Positions 8,214-15,947 of a stretch of 64,000 nucleotides of DNA are shown here, piece after piece (position 1 is the first letter of the stretch; the number at the start of each line of letters is the position of its first letter). A program made the position numbers and the translations under genes. Where the stretch lies: assembly GCF_023276405.1 (NCBI RefSeq), contig NZ_JALRMO010000001.1, positions 1,922,001 through 1,986,000 on the forward strand. The letters run 5' to 3'. This DNA is from Paenibacillus hamazuiensis. Its GTDB lineage: Bacteria > Bacillota > Bacilli > Paenibacillales > NBRC-103111. The notes beneath the pieces are model-generated. The model had not been told where the DNA came from. It ran no database searches and saw only the letters and a list, made by a program, of their open reading frames with translations.

Positions 8214-9088
8214 CCTTCAATGCTCCGCGGATCGACAAAGCCGTATCCTTTCTCCTCCAGCTTTGTCAGCAGCGTATCCAAAGCTTTAACCGTCCACGGC
8301 AGCTCGTGCATCAAAATGTTGCTGCCAAAGTGAAGCTGGTCCAGCACGTTTTGCACGACTTCGTCAGGATTATTTTTCTTGACCGTCATCTCCCAGTCCT
8401 TGGAGCCATTGGACCAGGTCATGTACAGCAGATGTTCCTTTTTTGCCTTTTCCCGCACATAATCGCTGCCCGAGCCGAAAGGAGGACGGAAGAACACAGG
8501 GGTTTCACCTGTAAGTTCGCGTACGATCGATTGAACGTCGTCCAATTGCTGGTCTACCTTTTCGCTGCTCATTTTCTTCAAATCGTCGTGATCCCACGCA
8601 TGATTGCCGATAATTTGTCCTCTGTTATGGATGAGCTTCAGCAGGTCCGGATTTTTTTTAACCCGGTAGCCGTTGACGAAAAAGATCGCTTTAGCCTTAT
8701 GCTTATCAAGAGTATCGATGATGGAATCAATCATTTCCTTCTCCTTGGGACCGTCGTCGAAGGTGAGCAGGACCACTTTTTTATTGCCGGCCGGGTCGAT
8801 CGGAACGATGTCATACGTTTTCGGATTCATCCGGTACAGCTTTTTGATCTCCGTCTCTGCAAGAGGTTTGGATACAGCGCCGGAAACCTCCGCTGCCGCG
8901 GTGGTTTGATCGGGCGCAGCAGATTTCGGCGGTTCGGTTGAAGGCGATGCGTTCACTTGTACCGTTGAAGGTGCGGAAGCGGCTGGAGGATGTACGCTTT
9001 CGGACGTATTCCGAGTTTGCTCGGGTACGGTTTTGGCACATGCTGCAAGCGTCATCAGCAAGGCGGTGAAAATGGCTAATCTGTTCAT
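8201..9088 (-). CDS. Polysaccharide deacetylase (NodB) lipoprotein
   Basis: 295 residues. A signal peptide with lipobox LAAC (Cys about residue 17) is followed by a low-complexity Ser/Pro/Thr/Ala linker. The NodB domain starts near residue 105: TFDDGP (catalytic and metal Asp), NHAWDHDDL (metal His pair), and RPPFGSG. Such enzymes remove N-acetyl groups from peptidoglycan or other glycans at the cell surface. The last residues, EGVTP and the TAG stop, are encoded by the 3' end of repeat copy B, so the repeat appears to have replaced the original end of the gene. Confidence 0.88.
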   Translation of the reverse strand: MNRLAIFTALLMTLAACAKTVPEQTRNTSESVHPPAASAPSTVQVNASPSTEPPKSAAPDQTTAAAEVSGAVSKPLAETEIKKLYRMNPKTYDIVPIDPAGNKKVVLLTFDDGPKEKEMIDSIIDTLDKHKAKAIFFVNGYRVKKNPDLLKLIHNRGQIIGNHAWDHDDLKKMSSEKVDQQLDDVQSIVRELTGETPVFFRPPFGSGSDYVREKAKKEHLLYMTWSNGSKDWEMTVKKNNPDEVVQNVLDQLHFGSNILMHELPWTVKALDTLLTKLEEKGYGFVDPRSIEGVTP

Positions 9089-9209
9089 ATGGAGCTCCCG
9101 TCTGCAGTTGTTGAAATGCGGTTTGCTTCCTTATTTTATCATGCATGCGTCTCTTCGAGGTAGCGAAAAATACGATTGTAACAAACTACAGCTTGGGAGG
9201 GATCATCTT

Positions 9210-9566
9210 ATGAGAATGGGCGCATTTCTGCTCGGGGGTCTCGTCGGGGCTGCGGCTGTTGTTTATTTTCAACAAAACCGCAAAAACCTGATGATGTCCA
9301 CAATGAGCAGCACATCCGATTCGATCGGCAAGATCGTCGAAAAGGGCATGTCGATGGCGGGCATCGGCGGCAACGCAGGCGGCGCGAACAATTCGAAGCA
9401 AAAAGCGAATTATACTTCAACTACATTTGATAACAAATCGTACGAAGCCGGCAAAGACGGATTAAGCAAAGTTGAAGATATGGTCAAGAAAGACCAGAGC
9501 GTCAAGCAGCAGGTGGACGAGATTTTGGAAGATAATAATCAGAAGTCCGCATACCAAAGCCATTAA
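9210..9566 (+). CDS. Small YtxH-like membrane protein
   Basis: 118 residues. An N-terminal glycine-rich membrane segment (GAFLLGGLVGAAAVVYF) is followed by a basic stretch and a polar, Ser/Asn/Lys-rich tail likely to be flexible and in the cytosol. This plan is like YtxH/gas-vesicle-type small proteins, but I see no diagnostic motif. The start ATG 9210 lies behind GGGAGG; an upstream in-frame start at 9033 has no ribosome site. It is monocistronic with its own terminator. Confidence 0.65.
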   Translation: MRMGAFLLGGLVGAAAVVYFQQNRKNLMMSTMSSTSDSIGKIVEKGMSMAGIGGNAGGANNSKQKANYTSTTFDNKSYEAGKDGLSKVEDMVKKDQSVKQQVDEILEDNNQKSAYQSH

Positions 9567-9583
9567 TTAATCCCTCGGCCATA

Positions 9584-9622
9584 AAAAGCAACCGGAGTCT
9601 TACAGACTCGGCTGCTTTTTTG
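9584..9622 (+). terminator. Rho-independent terminator
   Basis: AAAAAGCA-CCGGAGTCT stem with AGACTCGG-TGCTTTTT and a 3-nt loop; usable from both sides. Confidence 0.85.
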
Positions 9623-9656
9623 TTCTTCCCCTATTTTGGACTCTTTCCGCTTATTA

Positions 9657-10097
9657 TTAGCCGATCCCCGCCGCAATAACCGCAGCCAAAAACACAATTT
9701 GCAGAATCATACGCGGAATCAATGGCGTCACCGGCTTGCCGTCCAGCGTCAGTCCTTTTTGCGCGGCATAAATATTGGCCGGACTCAAAGCAATGAGCAG
9801 CAAGGCGAGTCCGATCGAGGCGAGATGGGCGGTCGCAGGGATGACGATACCGATCGCGCCGGCGATCTCGAGCCAACCCGTTAGTGTAACCAACATAGCC
9901 GGATTCGAAAAGGCGGGAGGTACCATCCGAATCAGGTCGGGACGCCGTTTGCCCCAATGAGCCGATGCTGTGAGCAGAAACATCACCGCGACGGCAAACC
10001 GCATTACAACCACCCAATCATTGAAATATGGGACGAACGTCCAGCCTAATACCCGAAACAGCAGGAAGGATGCGATAAGTGCAATTAGAGGAGCCAT
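9657..10097 (-). CDS. DoxX-family membrane protein
   Basis: 146 residues with four membrane segments and the DoxX-like features TASAHWGKRRPDLIRMVP and TGWLEIAGAIGI. DoxX proteins are small quinone-linked or thiol-stress membrane proteins of poorly known function. It is the third gene of the operon tetR-DUF2269-doxX read on the minus strand, 17 nt behind the second. Regulation is probably by the adjacent TetR protein. Confidence 0.8.
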   Translation of the reverse strand: MAPLIALIASFLLFRVLGWTFVPYFNDWVVVMRFAVAVMFLLTASAHWGKRRPDLIRMVPPAFSNPAMLVTLTGWLEIAGAIGIVIPATAHLASIGLALLLIALSPANIYAAQKGLTLDGKPVTPLIPRMILQIVFLAAVIAAGIG

Positions 10098-10114
10098 TTC
10101 TTATTACCCCCGAT

Positions 10115-10579
10115 TCATACATTTTTAAATATCATCAGAAAAAGGATGACAACAGGCAGCAGCGTCGCCAATACGCCGAAAACGGCCCAATAAAGCGATG
10201 CCTTGTGATATTCGGACAAAAGCTTGCCGGCTTGGAGCGAGGCGGCGCTATGGCGGATCATGCCGCGCTGCAGCGGAATGAGCACGGCCAGCCAAATAAC
10301 GCCGGTTAGGCCGAACAGCAAAAGGGATAAAGTCATCCAATGAAATCCGTTCATTGTATACCCACGCTCCACGGCCATCAAAATACCGGATACGATAATA
10401 AGCACAAGTCCCGGAAGTGTAAACACCCAATCCGCGATCATGACGTTGCGGGCTGCCTGATGAATGGCATTCAAGTCTCCCTTGATGTCCGCGCGAACTT
10501 TCCAAAACGCCGCCGTCACGATATTGCCGACAAAAAGCACAACTCCGAGCAAATGAATAAACAGGTATCCGCTCATCAT
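10115..10579 (-). CDS. DUF2269-like integral membrane protein
   Basis: 154 residues with four membrane segments. His in YLFIHLLGVVLFVGN, and the WVFTLPGLVLIIVSGILMA segment, recall the DUF2269/CopD-like group of small membrane proteins. Function unknown. The start ATG overlaps the stop of the TetR gene (ATGATG at 10576-10579), so translation is coupled. The pairing with DoxX suggests a small membrane redox or stress module. Confidence 0.75.
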   Translation of the reverse strand: MMSGYLFIHLLGVVLFVGNIVTAAFWKVRADIKGDLNAIHQAARNVMIADWVFTLPGLVLIIVSGILMAVERGYTMNGFHWMTLSLLLFGLTGVIWLAVLIPLQRGMIRHSAASLQAGKLLSEYHKASLYWAVFGVLATLLPVVILFLMIFKNV

Positions 10580-11187
10580 CGATTCCCTTCTTTCTTATTT
10601 GGTTGTAAAGTGCTTGCCATGTACTTCATCAAATCCTCGGGAGTCATTGCGAAATTCTCCGGTGCAATGCCACTGCGCATGCGCAAACCGAAGGAAAGCA
10701 GTACAAAAAGCTCGGCTGTTTTTTCGGTGTCGATATCGGTCGGAATAACGCCGTGTTGTTGCCCCGTTTCGATCCAATGCCTGGAAATCTTCACGGAGTA
10801 ATCGTAAAATTCCCGGAGAATATCGAGAGCCACGGGTTCATCGCTCCTGCCGAGCATATATCGGAAGATTTGATTGGCAACCTCATCCGATTTTTCCATT
10901 TTTGAAAAACTGCCTGCGATCTCCTTCATCGGTCCCTCAAAACCGGCCTGAGGCTGATTCGCCACCTCGAAAAACCTCCGGTTCGTATCGTCGATTTTCG
11001 ATTTCAGAACGAGAGCGAACAATTCGTCCTTTCCTTTGACATAATGGAAGATCGCTCCTTTGGACAGCCCGGAACGTTCCATAATGTCGTTTAACGTCGT
11101 CTTTGCACAGCCTTTTTCTCGGACCAACTGTTCCGTACTGCCCAGCAACAGCTGAAGCGTCTGCTCGCGTTTCAATTCCCGTTTCAT
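10576..11187 (-). CDS. TetR/AcrR-family repressor
   Basis: 203 residues. The N-terminal helix-turn-helix reads KTTLNDIMERSGLSKGAIFHYVKGKDEL, with the typical core SKGAIFHYV; the rest is a ligand-binding helical domain with no known ligand. The start is ATG 11187 behind TAGGAGGC; an upstream GTG-type start at 11211 is less likely. It heads the operon with the two membrane proteins and probably represses itself through the operator at 11234-11246. Confidence 0.9.
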   Translation of the reverse strand: MKRELKREQTLQLLLGSTEQLVREKGCAKTTLNDIMERSGLSKGAIFHYVKGKDELFALVLKSKIDDTNRRFFEVANQPQAGFEGPMKEIAGSFSKMEKSDEVANQIFRYMLGRSDEPVALDILREFYDYSVKISRHWIETGQQHGVIPTDIDTEKTAELFVLLSFGLRMRSGIAPENFAMTPEDLMKYMASTLQPNKKEGNR

Positions 11188-11223
11188 AATCAGCCTCCTA
11201 ACCAAATCCATTATTTACAAGTG

Positions 11224-11255
11224 ATTATAACAAACCGACCATCGGTATGTAAATG
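11224..11255 (-). promoter_or_regulatory. Promoter with embedded TetR operator
   Basis: On the minus strand TTTACA and TTATAA are spaced by 17 nt. The spacer contains the palindrome ACCGA-TGG-TCGGT (11234-11246), so a bound repressor would block polymerase directly. Inferred, but position and symmetry agree well. Confidence 0.7.
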
Positions 11256-11422
11256 GGTCGCCAAAAATTTTTATTACGATCCGGAAGGCGACTTTTAATA
11301 TAATTAAGCATTCTAGAGCATCCTGTGCTATAATATTATATGGATACAAGCCATTTTTCTTCACGTTTTATCAATCGGTTTCATAAGCTGTTATTATACC
11401 TGTCGGCAGGGAGGGATCCTGT

Positions 11423-12025
11423 GTGAAAATTGAGCGTTTAAGTCAGGACAAAATTCGGATTTTCCTCACATTTGACGACTTGTCTGAGCGCGGTATCCAG
11501 AAAGACGACATGTGGCGGGAAATTCCGAAGGTGCACGAATTGTTCAGCGAGATGATGGATCAAGCCTACACGGAGCTCGGCTTTGATGCGACAGGTCCGC
11601 TAGCCGTGGAAGTATACGGCATGCATGCCCAAGGGATGGTCGTCATTGTGACTAGAGGAAAAATGGACTTGCATCGACACATAGATGATATGGAGGAAGC
11701 GGAAGAGATCTACGAAATGGAAGTGACGCTGGAACAAAGCGACCTCATTTCGTACGCTTTCCACGATTTCGAAGATTTGCTGCGCGTCTCGCGGGTGCTT
11801 AATCCTCTGTTGATTGAAGGGGGCACGCTTTACTCCTATAAAGACAAGTGGATTTTGCAAATCGAACCTGTCGAGATGGAGGAGGACCGGTACCAGACAA
11901 TCATCGCTATTTTGTCGGAATATGGCGAAGCGACTTCCGTCACTCAAGCGGTGCTGGAGGAATACGGGAAGACGGTCATCTCCGACGACGCGGTCAAAGT
12001 GCTCTGTTCGTATTTTAAAGGCTGA
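11423..12025 (+). CDS. mecB: MecA-family ClpC adaptor (YpbH/MecB type)
   Basis: 200 residues with the family N-terminus MKIERLSQDKIRIFLTFDDL and a C-terminal ClpC-binding domain, separated by an acidic linker (DDMEEAEEIYEME). MecA proteins bind substrates such as ComK and deliver them to ClpCP. Position next to gudB matches B. subtilis ypbH rather than mecA, hence the symbol; it could still act as the only MecA. The start is GTG at 11423 behind GGAGGGATC. A TATAAT at 11329 is a possible -10 element; I see no clear -35. Confidence 0.85.
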   Translation: MKIERLSQDKIRIFLTFDDLSERGIQKDDMWREIPKVHELFSEMMDQAYTELGFDATGPLAVEVYGMHAQGMVVIVTRGKMDLHRHIDDMEEAEEIYEMEVTLEQSDLISYAFHDFEDLLRVSRVLNPLLIEGGTLYSYKDKWILQIEPVEMEEDRYQTIIAILSEYGEATSVTQAVLEEYGKTVISDDAVKVLCSYFKG

Positions 12026-12113
12026 ATAACGCACCTTATTGAAAAAGCATCTTCAAAAACGATTCGGTTTTTGTGGGATGCTTTTTTTATCGTGTCAGAA
12101 GTGGAGGAGCATT

Positions 12114-13616
12114 ATGTCCAACAACGAACGCGTATCCGTGCATACGGGAAAAACCTCGTTTGATCTGGAGCAAATGGTTGCTCATTACCAGAAGCAGCTC
12201 CGGGAGGAAGCATTTTTCTATTTGCAAAAGCGCGGCATAAGCGAAGAAATCATAGAGCAGTACCGCATCGGCTTCGATCCGGGCAAAATCGGCTTTGTCG
12301 TCGATTCCGGCCAGCTTGGCAACTATTTCGAAAACCGGGTGATTATCCCGATTACCGACGAAAACGGGACAACCGTCGATTTGATCGGCCGCACGATCGA
12401 TCACCGCGAGCCGAAATACAAATCGCTGTTCAGCTTGGAGGACCATTTGTTTAACGAGCTCATACTCGCCGAAACCGAAGACGTTGTACTTTGCAACGGC
12501 GTTTTTGATGTGCTCAGTTTGGCTCAAGTACGGCTTCCCGCCGTCTCCGTTCCGGATCTGTCCACCTTCAAGGAGCAGCATGCGGAGAAGCTGCGGGAAA
12601 AGCGGGTTTTTATCTGTATGGGGAACGACGAATTGGGAAGGCGAGAAAGTGTAAGAATACAAACGATACTGCAAAAGTACGCCAGTGAATCCTACATTGT
12701 GCATTTGCCGGAAACGATCCGCGATATTAACGATTTTTTCGTTCGCGTGCAAAACCCGCTGGATATGTTTATGCAAATATTGAACCATACGATCGAGGAG
12801 ACGCTGCGGGTGCCGGTTTCTCCGGACGTCCGCAATATAACCGTGTATACCGAGGAATACATGAAGCGGTACCGCGGGCAAGTTTCCGGAGCGGCGACCG
12901 GAATCTCCAAGCTGGACGAGGCGCTGTTCGGCGGCCTGACGGGCGGTCTGTATTTGCTGGCCGGGGCATCGTCCACAGGAAAAAGCATGCTGATGAAGCA
13001 GATGGCGGACCATATCGCCGGTACAGGTACTCCGGTCGTTTACGTATCTTGGGATATGACCTCCTTCGAGCTCTGGGCCCGCAGCATCGCTAGAATTCTC
13101 GGCATAGCCCCGCAGATGGTGCTGAGCGGAAAAGCCCATCCCGAGCAAATCGCAGAGGCCAACAAAACATATTCGCAAATCGGCGGCATGCTGTGGACGC
13201 TCGAATGCTCGCTGGATACGACGCTCGACAAGGTCATTTCATCGATCGGGACGATTGCGGCGAACGTCGGGAAAACGCCTGTCATTTTTGTCGATCATCT
13301 TCAACGGATTCCGGCTTTGAAGCAGCAAATCCCGCATTCCCGGAATGAAGATCAGTCGACCATCGCTTATGCGCTGAAGCAGTGGAGCCGGGAACGGCAA
13401 CTGCCCATAGTGGCGGCTCTTCCTACGGAGCCCGGGCAAACGCGGCTGCCGGAGGGAGTGGAGGCATCGGCGGATGTGATCATGTTCCTGAAATATGGAG
13501 GTTCGGCCGATGGCGGTGCGAAGCCCGTCATTTTGGAGGTCGTCAAGCATAGAAACGGCAATCTTGTTTCGATCCCGCTGCAATTTTTCGATTCGAAAGC
13601 ACTTTTTACGGAATAA
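12114..13616 (+). CDS. TOPRIM/DnaB-like primase-helicase fusion with degenerate primase site
   Basis: 500 residues. The N-terminal half aligns with the DnaG core (FYLQKRGISEEIIEQYRIG, FENRVIIPI, EPKYKSLF), then a TOPRIM domain, then a RecA-type DnaB C-domain with Walker A GASSTGKS and VIFVDHLQRI (DnaB DxLQ motif). There is no zinc finger. In the TOPRIM domain the catalytic Glu motif VEGYxDV reads LCNGVFDV, and DGDxAG reads GNDELG, so the Glu and one Asp are lost. It is likely a helicase or ATPase without primase activity, comparable in plan to Twinkle or T7 gp4. Start ATG 12114 follows GGAGGAG. It sits between mecB and gudB, not near phage genes. Confidence 0.8.
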   Translation: MSNNERVSVHTGKTSFDLEQMVAHYQKQLREEAFFYLQKRGISEEIIEQYRIGFDPGKIGFVVDSGQLGNYFENRVIIPITDENGTTVDLIGRTIDHREPKYKSLFSLEDHLFNELILAETEDVVLCNGVFDVLSLAQVRLPAVSVPDLSTFKEQHAEKLREKRVFICMGNDELGRRESVRIQTILQKYASESYIVHLPETIRDINDFFVRVQNPLDMFMQILNHTIEETLRVPVSPDVRNITVYTEEYMKRYRGQVSGAATGISKLDEALFGGLTGGLYLLAGASSTGKSMLMKQMADHIAGTGTPVVYVSWDMTSFELWARSIARILGIAPQMVLSGKAHPEQIAEANKTYSQIGGMLWTLECSLDTTLDKVISSIGTIAANVGKTPVIFVDHLQRIPALKQQIPHSRNEDQSTIAYALKQWSRERQLPIVAALPTEPGQTRLPEGVEASADVIMFLKYGGSADGGAKPVILEVVKHRNGNLVSIPLQFFDSKALFTE

Positions 13617-13643
13617 CATCCTTTTTACCCGAGGTGGCTCCCT

Positions 13644-14888
13644 ATGGCTGAAAATTTGAACGTTTTCCGGTCGACCCAGGTTATTATTGAAGAGGCGCTT
13701 ACCAAATTGGGCTATTCGCAGGCGATGATCGAGCTGCTGAAGGAGCCGATCCGCGTTCTGACCGTGCGTATTCCCGTACGCATGGACGACGATTCCGTCA
13801 AAATTTTTACGGGGTACCGCGCGCAGCATAACGATGCGGTCGGACCTACGAAAGGCGGCGTCCGTTTTCATCCGGACGTGACGGAAGACGAGGTTAAAGC
13901 GCTGTCGATTTGGATGAGCCTCAAGTGCGGCATCGTCGATCTTCCTTATGGGGGAGGCAAGGGAGGCATCATCTGCGACCCGCGGCAAATGTCGTTCCGC
14001 GAGCTGGAGCGGCTGAGCCGGGGATACGTTCGCGCGATCAGCCAAATCGTCGGCCCGACGAAAGATATTCCCGCGCCGGACGTGATGACCAACTCGCAAA
14101 TTATGGCATGGATGATGGACGAATACAGCCGTATCCGCGAATTCGACGCGCCGAACTTCATCACCGGCAAGCCGATCGTGCTCGGCGGTTCGCACGGACG
14201 GGAGACGGCAACGGCCAAAGGAGTTACGATCGTCATCGATCAGGCGCTTAAAACGCGGGGCATTTCCATTAAAGACGCTAAGGTAGTTATCCAGGGCTTC
14301 GGCAACGCCGGAAGCTACCTGGCCAAATTCATGCACGAAGCGGGCGCCAAGGTGTGCGGCATCTCCGATGTGCACGGCGCTTTATATGATCCGGACGGTC
14401 TCGACGTCGAATATTTGCTTGACCGCCGGGATTCGTTCGGTACGGTGACGAAGCTGTTTTCGAACACGATCAGCAATAAAGAGCTTCTGGAGCAGGAGTG
14501 CGATATTTTGGTTCCTGCGGCGATCGAAAACCAGATTACGTCGGAAAACGCAGAGCGCATCAAGGCCGGCATCGTTGTCGAGGCGGCCAACGGTCCGACG
14601 ACGCTGGAAGCGACGCGCATCCTGACGGAACGCGGCGTTCTTATCGTTCCGGACGTGCTGGCCAGCGCCGGGGGCGTAGTCGTGTCTTATTTTGAATGGG
14701 TGCAAAACAATCAAGGGTATTACTGGCCGGAAGAGGAAGTCCATCAAAGGCTAAAAGAGGTCATGGAAAAAGGGTTCGAAAACGTCTATAATGTTCATAT
14801 TACCCGCAAGGTCGACATGCGCCTCGCGGCCTATATGGTAGGTGTTCGCAAAATGGCCGAAGCCGCGCGATACCGCGGTTGGGTATAA
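13644..14888 (+). CDS. gudB: NAD-dependent glutamate dehydrogenase
   Basis: GudB/RocG-type enzyme of 414 residues that deaminates glutamate to 2-oxoglutarate in the cytosol. Visible motifs are the substrate region GPTKGGVRFHP, the catalytic Lys segment LPYGGGKGGI, the family signature APDVMTN, and the Rossmann loop QGFGNAGSYLA. Full length, with no sign of the in-frame duplication that silences gudB in laboratory B. subtilis 168. The ATG start has an adjacent GAGGTGG. Order mecB-helicase-gudB-prsW resembles B. subtilis apart from the helicase. Confidence 0.95.
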   Translation: MAENLNVFRSTQVIIEEALTKLGYSQAMIELLKEPIRVLTVRIPVRMDDDSVKIFTGYRAQHNDAVGPTKGGVRFHPDVTEDEVKALSIWMSLKCGIVDLPYGGGKGGIICDPRQMSFRELERLSRGYVRAISQIVGPTKDIPAPDVMTNSQIMAWMMDEYSRIREFDAPNFITGKPIVLGGSHGRETATAKGVTIVIDQALKTRGISIKDAKVVIQGFGNAGSYLAKFMHEAGAKVCGISDVHGALYDPDGLDVEYLLDRRDSFGTVTKLFSNTISNKELLEQECDILVPAAIENQITSENAERIKAGIVVEAANGPTTLEATRILTERGVLIVPDVLASAGGVVVSYFEWVQNNQGYYWPEEEVHQRLKEVMEKGFENVYNVHITRKVDMRLAAYMVGVRKMAEAARYRGWV

Positions 14889-14910
14889 TTTAAAGAAAGG
14901 AGCGCGCACG

Positions 14911-15603
14911 ATGCAATATTTTTCAATCTTCATGGCAGCCGTTGCACCGGGTGTCGCTCTTTTGTCGTATTTTTATTTGAAAGACCGGTACGACGCGGAG
15001 CCGATTCATCTGGTCGTACGGACGTTTATTTTCGGGATGCTTATCGTATTTCCGACGATGGTGCTGCAGCGGGCGCTTGTTCACGCGATCGGCGAAGATC
15101 CGTTCGTATTTTCTTTTATCATTTCAAGCGGACTCGAGGAGTTTCTGAAATGGTTTTTGGTTTATTTCATTATTTATAAACATGCGTCCTTCGACGAGCC
15201 CTATGATGGGATCGTCTACGCGGTGGCGGTGTCGCTTGGCTTCGCAACGCTGGAAAACGTCATCTATGCGTTTTTCAACTTTTCCAGCTTTTCCGCTCTG
15301 CTGTTGAGAGCGTTTTTGCCGGTTTCGGGCCACGCGATGTTCGGCGTGCTGATGGGGTATCATCTCGGCAAAGCGAAGTTCAACCCGCATATAGAAAAGA
15401 AGCATCTGATTTATTCTCTGTTCATTCCGATTTTTTGGCACGGCGTTTACGATTATATTCTGGTTGCCTATAAAACAAACTGGGCGTGGCTGATGGTGCC
15501 GCTCATGGTCTATTTGTGGGTGCGCAGCTTATGGAAAGTAAACCGCGCCAACAATACGTCTCCGTTTCGCGCGGTACACCGGGAAGATGAGGTTAAAATT
15601 TGA
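14911..15603 (+). CDS. prsW: Site-1 intramembrane protease PrsW
   Basis: 230 residues with about seven membrane segments. The PrsW motifs are visible: EEFLKW, the Glu in FATLENVIYAF, and His residues in VSGHAMFG and FWHGVYDY. In B. subtilis PrsW makes the first cut in the anti-sigma factor RsiW during envelope stress. The start is ATG 14911 behind AAAGGAG, 22 nt after gudB. The ECF sigma gene at the window end is too distant to infer a link. Confidence 0.9.
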   Translation: MQYFSIFMAAVAPGVALLSYFYLKDRYDAEPIHLVVRTFIFGMLIVFPTMVLQRALVHAIGEDPFVFSFIISSGLEEFLKWFLVYFIIYKHASFDEPYDGIVYAVAVSLGFATLENVIYAFFNFSSFSALLLRAFLPVSGHAMFGVLMGYHLGKAKFNPHIEKKHLIYSLFIPIFWHGVYDYILVAYKTNWAWLMVPLMVYLWVRSLWKVNRANNTSPFRAVHREDEVKI

Positions 15604-15669
15604 ATCCGTTGCCTATAATGAATGGTAAGCGTTCCTTAACGCAAGCTGCGAAAACAACGGAGGAAAAGC

Positions 15670-15834
15670 ATGACCACTCTAGGTTCCCGGGTAAAAGTGA
15701 CGATCCGCTGCAAACATTGCGGTGAACGTTTCATTTTGAAAGGCAAAAGGGAGAAAGGCAAAATCGATACCGGTTTTAAAATGTGTATCTGCAATAATGA
15801 GCATGATTTTGACATCGAAGCCGAAGATTTTTAA
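15670..15834 (+). CDS. Small Cys-rich protein, possible zinc ribbon
   Basis: 54 residues. A CKHCGERF pair and a second pair CIC after a Lys/Gly-rich hairpin make a plausible four-Cys metal site; the tail is acidic (DFDIEAEDF). The start ATG lies behind GGAGGAAAAGC and a strong terminator follows, so it is a real gene despite its size. Function unknown; the form fits an RNA- or protein-binding zinc ribbon. Confidence 0.75.
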   Translation: MTTLGSRVKVTIRCKHCGERFILKGKREKGKIDTGFKMCICNNEHDFDIEAEDF

Positions 15835-15837
15835 AAC

Positions 15838-15867
15838 GGAAGAAGCTCTCACGGGAGCTTCTTTTTG
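15838..15867 (+). terminator. Rho-independent terminator
   Basis: Stem GAAGAAGCTC/GAGCTTCTTT followed by a T-rich tract. Confidence 0.85.
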
Positions 15868-15947
15868 CTTTTTACGGATGCATAAACCATACCCCGGAGG
15901 CGAACACTAGAGGCAAAGCGAAGCAGAAGAAGGGAGACTGCCGTTTC

